A DNA stretch of 64,000 nucleotides. It comes from Paracoccaceae bacterium (GTDB lineage Bacteria > Pseudomonadota > Alphaproteobacteria > Rhodobacterales > Rhodobacteraceae). Every line of letters begins with the position of its first letter. Positions within the stretch are counted from its first letter, which is position 1. The stretch is from assembly GCA_003567315.1 (NCBI GenBank), contig PWZT01000057.1, positions 1 through 64,000 on the forward strand. Direction: 5' to 3'. This document shows positions 1 to 9,367 of this stretch, piece by piece. A program made the position numbers and the translations under genes. The notes beneath the pieces are model-generated. The model saw only the letters and a program-made list of their open reading frames with translations, had not been told where the DNA came from and did not search any database.

Positions 1-2
1 CG

Positions 3-422
3 TCACAGCGTCTCTTTCACGATCAGGCGGAGCTGTTTCTCGGCCTTGCCCATCCGGCTGGCAAGCCGCGTCATCTGCGCGCGCATCTCCTGCATGTTGC
101 GCAGCAACGATTGCGCGTCCTTGGCCAGATCCTCGGCGCTGACGGGTTCGGGCACGCCCTCGCCCTCGCCGGTCAGCAACCAGCGGATCGAGACATTGAG
201 CAGCCCCGCAACCATCTGCAACTTGTTGGCGCGCGGCTCGGCGGTGTCGTTCTCCCAGCCCTGCACGGTCTTGAGCTTGACGCCCAGACGGCGCGCCAGT
301 TCGGACTGGCTCATGCCCTGCGCGTCGCGTGCCGCGGTCAGGCGGTCACCGAATGTCGCGTGATCTCCCGAATACCAATCGGTTGCATCCTGTCCGGTAT
401 CGGAGGTCGTGTTTTCCGTCAT
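3..422 (-). CDS. XRE-family helix-turn-helix transcriptional regulator
   Basis: C-terminal part of ORF 3..1313(-), starting at MTENTTSDTG (start codon 420-422). HTH motif GDRLTAARDAQGMSQSELARRLGVKLKTVQGWENDTAEPR. The upstream part of the ORF is antisense to the aminotransferase gene. Confidence 0.85.
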   Translation of the reverse strand: MTENTTSDTGQDATDWYSGDHATFGDRLTAARDAQGMSQSELARRLGVKLKTVQGWENDTAEPRANKLQMVAGLLNVSIRWLLTGEGEGVPEPVSAEDLAKDAQSLLRNMQEMRAQMTRLASRMGKAEKQLRLIVKETL

Positions 423-443
423 CTCGCTTCCTTGTGGATTTGA

Positions 444-1715
<1,272 letters not shown>

Positions 1716-1721
1716 GCGTCA

Positions 1722-1741
1722 GGGGCGCGGTCACGCGCCCC
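1722..1741. terminator. GC-rich hairpin between convergent genes
   Basis: GGGGCGCG-GTCA-CGCGCCCC, perfect 8-bp stem immediately 3' of the aminotransferase gene. Confidence 0.55.
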
Positions 1742-1746
1742 CGCTT

Positions 1747-4515
1747 TCATTCGGCAGCGACTGCCTCACCCACCGCTTCTACCCGCACGGCCGCGAATTT
1801 GAACTCGGGGATCTTGCCGTAAGGATCGAGCGCCGGGTTGGTCAGGATATTCGCCGCCGCCTCGACAAAGGCGAAGGGCAGGAACACCATATCGGGGCTC
1901 ACCGACCTGTCCTCGCGCGCCATCAGCGTGATGCTGCCGCGCCGCGTGGTCAGGCGCACCATCTCCCCCGGCGCCACACCCAGACGGCGCAGGGTCGCAG
2001 GGTGCAGCGAGCAGTTCGCCTCCGGCTCCACCGCGTCAAGCACATGCGAGCGCCGTGTCATCGCCCCCGTATGCCAATGCTCGAGCTGGCGGCCTGTCGT
2101 CAGCACCATCGGGTACTCGGCATCGGGCAATTCATCGGGCGGAATGACATTGGCTGGCGTGAATCGCGCCCGCCCGCCTGCGCGCGGGAAGGCATCGGCA
2201 AAGACAATCGGCTGGCCCGGATCCTCGGGCGAGAGCGAGGGGTAGGTCACGGCATTTTCGCGCTCCAGCCGCTCCCATGTGATATTGTCGAGGCTCTTCA
2301 TCCCCTGCTTCATCTCGGCAAACACCTCGCGCGGATGGCTGAACCCCCAGTCGAGCCCCAGCCTGCGCGCAAGCTCCACCGTGATCGCCCAATCCTCACG
2401 CGCCGCGCCGGGTGGCGGCACTGCCGGACGGCCCATCTGCACCTGGCGGTTGGTGTTGGTGACTGTGCCGGTTTTCTCGTAAAACGCCGCAGCCGGCAGG
2501 ATCACATCGGCGTAATTCGCAGTTTCGGTCAGGAAGATATCCTGCACCACCAGATGCTCGAGCTTGGCCAACGCCTCGCGCGCATGGGCTACATCGGGGT
2601 CCGACATCGCCGGGTTCTCGCCCAGAATATACATCCCCCTGATCTCGCCCGCATGGACAGCATCGAGGATCTCGGTGACCGTCAGCCCCTTCTCTGCCGA
2701 AAACTCTGCCCCGCCCCAGAGCGCGCTGAAATGACCGCGTAAAGAATCATCCGCAACGCTCTGATAATCGGGCAGAAACATCGGGATCAGCCCGGCATCC
2801 GAGGCGCCTTGCACATTGTTCTGCCCGCGCAGCGGATGCAGCCCGGTGCCCGGACGCCCCACTTGCCCGCACATCAGCGCAAGGCTGATCAGGCAGCGCG
2901 AATTGTCCGTGCCATGGATATGCTGCGAAATCCCCATGCCCCAGAAGATCATCGCCGCCTTCGCGCCTGCGAAATCACGCGCCACCGCGCGCAGGGTCTC
3001 GGCATCGATGCCGCAGACCGGGGCCATCTTCTCGGGCGTGAAATCGGCCAGATGGGCGCGCATCGCCTCCCAGTTCTCGGTCATCGCCTGAATATACTGG
3101 GTGTCGAACAGCCCTTCTTCCACGATCACATGCATGATCGCGTTGAGCATCGAGACATCCGCCCCGGGCTTGAATTGCAGCATATGCGTGGCAAACCGCT
3201 TGAGCGCCTGCCCGCGCGGGTCCATCACGATCAGCTTGCCGCCGCGCTTGCTGAATTGCTTGAAATAGGTCGCGGCCACCGGGTGATTCTCGATCGGGTT
3301 CGCACCGATCACGATCGCCACATCGGCATTCTCGATCTCGTTGAAGGTCGCGGTCACAGCGCCCGAGCCCACATTCTCCATCAGCGCCGCCACGGAAGAC
3401 GCATGGCACAGCCGCGTGCAGTGATCGACATTGTTGTGCCCGAAGCCCTCGCGGATCAGCCGCTGAAAGAGATAGGCTTCCTCATTGGAGCATTTCGCGC
3501 TGCCGAACCCCGCAACCGCCTTGCCACCATGCTGGTCGCGCAAGCCGCCCAGACCCTTGGCCGCGGCCTCCAGCGCCTCATCCCAACTGGCCTCGCGGAA
3601 CACTTCGCCCCAGTTGCCGGGGTCCACATTCAGCCCCTTCTCCGCGCCGTCGTGCCGGATCAGCGGTTTCGTCAGCCGGTGCGGGTGGTGGATATAGTCA
3701 AAGCCGAAGCGCCCCTTCACGCAAAGCCGCCCTTCATTCGCAGGCCCGTTGATGCCCTCGACATAGACGACTTTGTCCTCCTTGACCTTCAGGCTCACCT
3801 GACAGCCCACCCCGCAGAAGGGGCAGACCGATTTCACTTCGCGGTCGAAATCGCGGCTATCGCCCTGCTGCGTGTCGTCGAGCACAGTCGCCGGCATCAG
3901 CGCGCCCGTGGGGCAAGCCTGCACGCATTCGCCACAAGCCACACAGGTGCTCACACCCATCGGATCATCGAAATCGAACACCGGGTAGGCATCATGCCCG
4001 CGCCCGGCCATACCGATCACGTCATTGACCTGCACTTCGCGGCATGCCCGCACGCAAAGCCCGCACTGGATGCAGGCATCGAGATTGACCCGCATCGCCA
4101 CATGGCTGTCATCCAGCAGCGGGATGCGCTCGGCCTCGAGCGTCGGATACCGGCTCTCGCTCAGCCCCACGGCCTCGGCCATGTCCCACATATGGCTCGA
4201 GCGGTCATGCGACGCGGCGCGCTCGGGCTGGTCGGCGAGCAACAACTCGACCACGGCCTTGCGCGCCGTCTTGGCGCGGGTCGTATCGGTATGCACGACC
4301 ATGCCCTCGGCGGGCTCCCGGATGCAGGACGCGGCCAGCACGCGCTCGCCCTCGATCTCGACCATGCAGGCACGACAATTGCCATCGGGCCGGTAACCTG
4401 GCGCAGGTTTGTGGCACAGATGCGGAATGACCAGCCCGCGCCCATGCGCGACCTCCCAGATGGTCTGGCCCGGCTCGGCAGTGACCTCGCGCCCGTCGAG
4501 TGTGAATGTGATCAT
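1747..4515 (-). CDS. fdsA: NAD-dependent formate dehydrogenase alpha subunit (molybdopterin oxidoreductase with N-terminal 2Fe-2S/4Fe-4S domains)
   Basis: 922 aa; N-terminal ferredoxin-like domain, CIQCGLCVRACREVQ and CVACGECVQACPTGAL clusters, CPFCGVGCQ, active-site motif NNVDHCTRLCHASSVAAL, molydopterin-binding C-terminus. Confidence 0.9.
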   Translation of the reverse strand: MITFTLDGREVTAEPGQTIWEVAHGRGLVIPHLCHKPAPGYRPDGNCRACMVEIEGERVLAASCIREPAEGMVVHTDTTRAKTARKAVVELLLADQPERAASHDRSSHMWDMAEAVGLSESRYPTLEAERIPLLDDSHVAMRVNLDACIQCGLCVRACREVQVNDVIGMAGRGHDAYPVFDFDDPMGVSTCVACGECVQACPTGALMPATVLDDTQQGDSRDFDREVKSVCPFCGVGCQVSLKVKEDKVVYVEGINGPANEGRLCVKGRFGFDYIHHPHRLTKPLIRHDGAEKGLNVDPGNWGEVFREASWDEALEAAAKGLGGLRDQHGGKAVAGFGSAKCSNEEAYLFQRLIREGFGHNNVDHCTRLCHASSVAALMENVGSGAVTATFNEIENADVAIVIGANPIENHPVAATYFKQFSKRGGKLIVMDPRGQALKRFATHMLQFKPGADVSMLNAIMHVIVEEGLFDTQYIQAMTENWEAMRAHLADFTPEKMAPVCGIDAETLRAVARDFAGAKAAMIFWGMGISQHIHGTDNSRCLISLALMCGQVGRPGTGLHPLRGQNNVQGASDAGLIPMFLPDYQSVADDSLRGHFSALWGGAEFSAEKGLTVTEILDAVHAGEIRGMYILGENPAMSDPDVAHAREALAKLEHLVVQDIFLTETANYADVILPAAAFYEKTGTVTNTNRQVQMGRPAVPPPGAAREDWAITVELARRLGLDWGFSHPREVFAEMKQGMKSLDNITWERLERENAVTYPSLSPEDPGQPIVFADAFPRAGGRARFTPANVIPPDELPDAEYPMVLTTGRQLEHWHTGAMTRRSHVLDAVEPEANCSLHPATLRRLGVAPGEMVRLTTRRGSITLMAREDRSVSPDMVFLPFAFVEAAANILTNPALDPYGKIPEFKFAAVRVEAVGEAVAAE

Positions 4516-4518
4516 GGC

Positions 4519-6210
4519 TCAGATCTCCTGCGGGAAATGTTTCATAACAAGCCGGATCGGGTTCGGCGCCGCCTGCCCCAGCCCGCAGATCGAGGCGTCC
4601 TGCATCACCATGCACAGCTCCTCCAGCAGCGGCTGGTCCCAATGCTCGGCCTGCATCAGCTTCACCGCCTTCTCGCAACCCGCGCGGCAGGGGGTGCATT
4701 GCCCGCAGCTCTCATCCTCGAAAAACCGCAGCATGTTCAGCGCCGCATCGCGCGCGCTGTCGTGATCCGACAGCACCACGACCGCCGCCGAGCCGATGAA
4801 TGTCCCATGCGGCTGGAGCGTGTCGAAATCGAGCGGGATGTCATCAAGGCTTGCGGGGAGCAGCCCCGAGGACGGCCCGCCCGGCTGATAGGCCTTGAGC
4901 ACATGCCCCTCGGCCATCCCGCCCGCAGCGGCAATCACATCGCGGATGGTCGAGCCTGCGGGCAGCAGATACACGCCGGGTTTCGCCACCCGCCCCGAGA
5001 CCGAATAGGAGCGCAGCCCTTTGCGGCCATTATGTTCGATTTGTGACAGAATCTGCGGCCCATCGCGGCAGATCCGGGCCACCCAATGCAGGGTTTCTAC
5101 ATTATGCACCAGCGTCGGCTGGTCAAAGATCCCGACCTGCGCGACGTAGGGCGGGCGATGACGCGGTAGCCCGCGCTTACCCTCGATCGACTCGATCATC
5201 GCCGATTCCTCGCCGCAGATATAGGCCCCTGCCCCGCGCCGCAGCTCGATATACCCCGGCGCCACCAGCCCTGCCGCCTCCAGCGCCGCGATCTCGCGGC
5301 GCAGGATTTCCAGCACTGCCGGATACTCGTCGCGCATGTAGATATAGCAGCGCGCCGCCTCCACGGCCCAGGCCGCGATCAGCATGCCTTCCAGCATCAG
5401 ATGCGGCGTGCGCTCCAGATAGTAGCGGTCCTTGAAGGTGCCGGGCTCACCCTCATCGCCATTGACGGCCAGATAACGCGGCCCGGGATTGGCGCGTACG
5501 AACCCCCATTTCTTCCCTGCGGGGAAGCCCGCCCCGCCAAGCCCGCGCAGCCCCGAGGCAAGCACCTGCTCCTGCACGTTTTCCCAATCGCCACCCTCAC
5601 GCAACTCCGCCAGCGCGCCATAGCCGCCCTCGGCCTGATAGGTCGCAAGCGTCTGGTAATCGGGCAGATGCGCATGGGTATCGCCCGCCGCAATCGCGGC
5701 CGCGACCTTTTCGGGCGTGGCATGGTCGATATGGTTATGGCCGAGCTCCAGCACCGGCGCCGTGTCGCAGCGCCCCATGCAGGGGGCGCGCAGCACCCGC
5801 ACCTGCGCCGGGTCCATGCCCTGCTCGAGTGCCTCGAACAGCGCCTCCGACCCAGCGAGTTCGCAGGACAGCGAGTCGCAGACCCGGATGGTCAGCGCAG
5901 GCGGCGGGGTCTCGCCTTCCTTGACCAGATCGAAATGCGCATAGAAGGACGCCACTTCCCAGATCTCGGCCATGGACAGGCGCATCTCATGCGCGAGCGC
6001 GCGCAGATGACGCGCGGAAAGATGGCCATATTCATCCTGAATGAGATGCAGAAACTCGATCAGCAGATCACGAGCCCGCGACCGCGACCCCAAAAGCGCC
6101 TGCACCTCTGCGAGGGCGTCATCCTCATATTGCCGCCCCTTGGGCCGGTTGCGCCCCTTGCCGCGCCCGGATTTCCAGACCCCGTTGCCATTGCCCTGAT
6201 CAAGCGCCAT
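4519..6210 (-). CDS. Formate dehydrogenase fused gamma-beta subunit (NuoE-like + NuoF-like domains)
   Basis: 563 aa; NuoE-like thioredoxin-fold N-terminus (IRVCDSLSCELAGSEAL...APCMGRCDTAP) followed by NuoF-like FMN/NADH domain (GLRGLGGAGFPAGKKWGF, NGDEGEPGTFKDRYYLER, ICGEESAMIESIEG) and ESCGQCTPCRAGC Fe-S site; 3 bp upstream of fdsA. Confidence 0.88.
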   Translation of the reverse strand: MALDQGNGNGVWKSGRGKGRNRPKGRQYEDDALAEVQALLGSRSRARDLLIEFLHLIQDEYGHLSARHLRALAHEMRLSMAEIWEVASFYAHFDLVKEGETPPPALTIRVCDSLSCELAGSEALFEALEQGMDPAQVRVLRAPCMGRCDTAPVLELGHNHIDHATPEKVAAAIAAGDTHAHLPDYQTLATYQAEGGYGALAELREGGDWENVQEQVLASGLRGLGGAGFPAGKKWGFVRANPGPRYLAVNGDEGEPGTFKDRYYLERTPHLMLEGMLIAAWAVEAARCYIYMRDEYPAVLEILRREIAALEAAGLVAPGYIELRRGAGAYICGEESAMIESIEGKRGLPRHRPPYVAQVGIFDQPTLVHNVETLHWVARICRDGPQILSQIEHNGRKGLRSYSVSGRVAKPGVYLLPAGSTIRDVIAAAGGMAEGHVLKAYQPGGPSSGLLPASLDDIPLDFDTLQPHGTFIGSAAVVVLSDHDSARDAALNMLRFFEDESCGQCTPCRAGCEKAVKLMQAEHWDQPLLEELCMVMQDASICGLGQAAPNPIRLVMKHFPQEI

Positions 6211-6233
6211 GCCATGCCCTCCGCATATACAGC

Positions 6234-6303
6234 GCCACGCGTGCCAAAGCTGCCACGCGTTTGCAATATCATTTATCCGTCATTCGATAGAAAATATCTA
6301 TCG
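6234..6303. promoter_or_regulatory. Candidate operator region upstream of the fds operon
   Basis: 9-nt direct repeat GCCACGCGT (6234-6242 and 6252-6260) plus inverted repeat CGATAGA-AAATA-TCTATCG (6285-6303), 25-95 bp upstream of the fused FdsGB start. Confidence 0.4.
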
Positions 6304-6305
6304 CG

Positions 6306-6379
6306 CTTCATCTTGCAAAAAAATACTCGCCGGGGTGAAACCAGCCCCCTGGGGGCTGGTGAGGGGGCGGCAGCCCCCT
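6306..6379 (-). repeat. Dispersed 3'-end element, copy E (hairpins + GAGTATTT..GCAAGATGAAG on minus strand)
   Basis: Plus strand: CTTCATCTTGCAAAAAAATACTCGCCGGGGTGAAA then CCAGCCCCC-T-GGGGGCTGG and GGGGGC-GGCA-GCCCCC hairpins; directly 3' of the RluA-family gene. Confidence 0.65.
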
Positions 6380-6389
6380 TCTTGCGCTC

Positions 6390-7040
6390 TCAAAACGGCA
6401 CTGGCGCCGAAATTGTGATCCCCCGCCCGCCATCGGGGTGGCGCAGGCGCAGGCTCTGGGCATGCAGCATCAGGCGCGGATGCTCTGCAGCACTGCCCTG
6501 CGCATAGAGCGGATCGCCCAGTATCGGATGCCCCAGCGCCAGCATATGCACCCGCAACTGGTGGCTGCGCCCGGTCAGCGGGCTCAGCCGCAGGCGCGAG
6601 GCCCCCTCCTCGTGCCGGATCAGCGTCCAGTCGGTCTGCGCGGGCCGCCCCGTTTCATGACAGACCATCTGCCGGGGGCGATTGGGCCAATCCACTGTCA
6701 GCGGCAAATCCACGCGGCCTGCGCGCTCGGCCACTTCGCCATGGACCCGCGCGATATAGATCTTGCGGGTCTGGCGCTTTTCGAATTGCAGCCCGAGATG
6801 GCGCTGCGCATGCGGGCTGCGGGCGAAGACCATGACCCCGGATGTGTCCAGATCCAGCCGGTGCACCAGCAGGATCTCGGGAAAGCCGCGTTGCAGCCGC
6901 GCAAGCAGGCAATCGGCGCGGTCCGCCCCCTTGCCGGGAACCGAGAGCAACCCTGCGGGTTTGTCCACGAAAACAAGTTCGTGATCCTCATGCAGGATAA
7001 CCGGGTCTCCGGCTGGCGGCGCGTAGATGAACTCGTCCAT
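6390..7040 (-). CDS. RluA-family pseudouridine synthase
   Basis: HRLDLDTSGVMVFARSPHAQRHL active-site motif; start MDEFIYAPP. Within ORF 6390..7076. Confidence 0.9.
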   Translation of the reverse strand: MDEFIYAPPAGDPVILHEDHELVFVDKPAGLLSVPGKGADRADCLLARLQRGFPEILLVHRLDLDTSGVMVFARSPHAQRHLGLQFEKRQTRKIYIARVHGEVAERAGRVDLPLTVDWPNRPRQMVCHETGRPAQTDWTLIRHEEGASRLRLSPLTGRSHQLRVHMLALGHPILGDPLYAQGSAAEHPRLMLHAQSLRLRHPDGGRGITISAPVPF

Positions 7041-7119
7041 GCGTTCGCATGTGCCGATTGGGGCGGGGTTTTGCAAGTGGCACGGCGCCGGGCCGACGCT
7101 CTCGGCGACCCGGATGCGC

Positions 7120-7752
7120 CTAGAGCGACTGCTGCACTGCGAGAATGTCGTTCTGAAAGGTCGGGGAATCCCTGTGCAACTCGATGGTCTGCACGCCGGG
7201 AAACTCCGCGAATTCGCGCATCAGGCTGTGCGGGAACATGCTGCCGCGCAAGCCTTGCGTGGGCGGCAATTGTCGCAGGACCGAGGATGTCGCCGCCGCG
7301 CAGCGCGCAGGCGGCACTGGCCCGGTCTGCAAGGCCAGCGCGATCGCCTGCTCGGCGACATCGGCCGCCACTTCAAGCCGCTGTACGACAGCATGATGCG
7401 TATCGCGCACATGGCTGGCGAAATAGGACGCGCCCGCGATCGGTGTCATGCCGAAATGCACATCATTGCGGATCGGGATCGTGTCGAGCGTCCAGCTTCC
7501 AGCCGGGTCGAACACCACGCGCTCGCTGCCATTGATGAAAAGCGCCGAATGATCGCCGCGCCCGGTATCGTTATGCACGATGGTCACGAGCATCAGTTCG
7601 GGCGTGCCGCCATGCTGGTAGCGTGCCGCCTCGATCTCGGCATCGCTGGCCCAGTTCTGCTGGGCGCAACCCGCCGCGATGAACAGAAAGGCAAGCAGGC
7701 TGAAGACACGCAAGATGCCGCCCGCTTTGCCGGTGCCGGAGATGACGCCCAT
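7120..7752 (-). CDS. Hypothetical lipoprotein
   Basis: N-terminal hydrophobic segment and lipobox LFIAAGC; remainder unrecognised. Confidence 0.65.
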   Translation of the reverse strand: MGVISGTGKAGGILRVFSLLAFLFIAAGCAQQNWASDAEIEAARYQHGGTPELMLVTIVHNDTGRGDHSALFINGSERVVFDPAGSWTLDTIPIRNDVHFGMTPIAGASYFASHVRDTHHAVVQRLEVAADVAEQAIALALQTGPVPPARCAAATSSVLRQLPPTQGLRGSMFPHSLMREFAEFPGVQTIELHRDSPTFQNDILAVQQSL

Positions 7753-7780
7753 GAACCTGCTTTCGTTGAAAAGGGCGCGC

Positions 7781-7921
7781 TCAGGCGTTTGTCAGGGCGA
7801 GGAAAATCAGCACGCCAATGCTGATCGCAGCACCCCAGATCGTCCAGCGGATGAAACCGGCAAAGGTTTTTTCCTGCTCGGAAATATCCATCGTGCCGTG
7901 CTTGTGCTCTTTGTCTGCCAT
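7781..7921 (-). CDS. aa3-type cytochrome c oxidase subunit IV (small single-TM protein)
   Basis: Not in the supplied ORF track. My translation of the minus strand gives MADKEHKHGTMDISEQEKTFAGFIRWTIWGAAISIGVLIFLALTNA*, matching the bacterial aa3-type subunit IV pattern (..MDISEQEKTFAGFIR + one TM helix). Confidence 0.88.
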   Translation of the reverse strand: MADKEHKHGTMDISEQEKTFAGFIRWTIWGAAISIGVLIFLALTNA

Positions 7922-8130
7922 AACGCGCTCCTGACTGCGGGACTTCCTCTCTCCGATAGCCGATCACCGGGCGGCTGTCACCCCTGTTGGAGCGTCTTCA
8001 GGCAAGACGTGAACTCACGGCCCTGCGCCCCGCCATCCGTCGCATCGTGATCGAAGCGGCCGAACCGAAAGCGACCGCGTCGCACCGCATGGACCCGGCC
8101 CCGATCAGCACAGCATAGCCGATACGACCC

Positions 8131-8197
8131 TGCGCGCCTCGCCTTCATCTTGCCCAAAATACTCTCGCCGAAGGCAGCGCGCCATCAGGCGCGCTTC
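8131..8197 (-). repeat. Dispersed 3'-end element, copy A
   Basis: GCGCGCCTCGCCTTCATCTTGCCCAAAATACTCTCGCCGAAGGCAGCGCGCCATCAGGCGCGCTTC; 2 mismatches to copy B over about 68 bp. Confidence 0.8.
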
Positions 8198-8323
8198 TCT
8201 CCAGACAAGGGCAGATGCCATCCAGACGGCGCGCTGTCCCAACTGCAACGCGTCAATGCCTCTGCTTGACCAAGTAGCCCGCCAGCCACACCGAGCGGGC
8301 GGTCAGGCCATGCCCGCACCATG

Positions 8324-9367
8324 TCAGATCGCGCGCCAGACCCAGATGCCTTCGGCATCCTCCACGCGCTCTGCCTTGCCCTGCGCGACAAGGTGGTTGA
8401 GATGCGCCACAGCCTCGACCAGCGCGAGACCATAGGTGCCGTCCGTGATCTCGCGCTTGAAGATCGGCGCGAAACACTCCGAGGCCCGGCGCGGCTGGTC
8501 GAGATGCGCCAGCAGACGGCGCAAAGCGCCGTGGTGATTCTCGATCTTCTGGCGCAGGCGGAAGGGCAGCCCGGTGAAGGGCAGCTTGTGCCCCGGCAGC
8601 ACCAGATGATCGGCGCGGGCAAAGCCCTGCAACCGGGCGCAGCTTTCGAGCCAGTCCGCGACCGGATCGGCCTCGGGCTCGGTCGCGTAGACCCCGAGAT
8701 TGGGCGAGATCGAGGGCAGAAGCTGATCGGCGCCGAGCACCAACGGGCAATCGCGGCTCCAGAGTGTAACCTGATCGGGCGCATGGCCCTGCCCCAGCCG
8801 CACGTCCCACTCGCGCCCGCCTGCGCGCAAGGTGCCCCCCTCGCGCAGATTGTGAAAGCCCAGCGGCAGGGGGGCCACGACATCCGCGAAGTTGAAGGGC
8901 CGCTCTGACAGCCGTTTGGCGAGGATCGCAGGGTCCATCCCGGATTTGCGCCAGAATGCGGCGGTCTCGGGCAAGGGGCGGTCCTGCTCATCAAGCACCA
9001 GCATGCGCGCGAACAGCCACGCGGTGCGGCTGGTGAAAAGCTCCGCCCCGCCAGCCTGAAACCAGCCTGCAAGCCCGATATGGTCGGGGTGGTGGTGGCT
9101 GGCGATCACGCGCCGCACCTGCTTGCCGCGCAGCGGACCCCCGAGCAGCTTGACCCAGATGCCGCGCGTGCGCGTGGTGTCGAAGCCGGTGTCGAAAACA
9201 GTCCAGCCATCGCCATCGTCAAGAATATAAACATTGACGTGATCGAGCGCCATCGGCAGCGGCAGCCGCGCCCAGAACACCCCTTCGGCGATTCGGGTGA
9301 CCGTTCCTTCCTCGGGCGCTTGCTCGAACGGGTAGCGCAGGGTCGTAGCCTCGCCCCCGTCCATCAT
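8324..9367 (-). CDS. MBL-fold metallohydrolase
   Basis: ASHHHPDHIGLAGWF metal-binding motif, LGQGHAPDQV, LPGHKLPFTGLP. Confidence 0.9.
   Translation of the reverse strand: MMDGGEATTLRYPFEQAPEEGTVTRIAEGVFWARLPLPMALDHVNVYILDDGDGWTVFDTGFDTTRTRGIWVKLLGGPLRGKQVRRVIASHHHPDHIGLAGWFQAGGAELFTSRTAWLFARMLVLDEQDRPLPETAAFWRKSGMDPAILAKRLSERPFNFADVVAPLPLGFHNLREGGTLRAGGREWDVRLGQGHAPDQVTLWSRDCPLVLGADQLLPSISPNLGVYATEPEADPVADWLESCARLQGFARADHLVLPGHKLPFTGLPFRLRQKIENHHGALRRLLAHLDQPRRASECFAPIFKREITDGTYGLALVEAVAHLNHLVAQGKAERVEDAEGIWVWRAI

Noticed and set aside
1747-4515. Selenocysteine-containing formate dehydrogenase
   Set aside because: The active-site motif reads Cys (DHCTRLCHASS) with no in-frame TGA.
2809-5046. 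745-aa plus-strand ORF
   Set aside because: Shadow ORF antisense to fdsA/fdsGB; His/Arg-rich low-complexity composition typical of the mirror frame in high-GC coding DNA.
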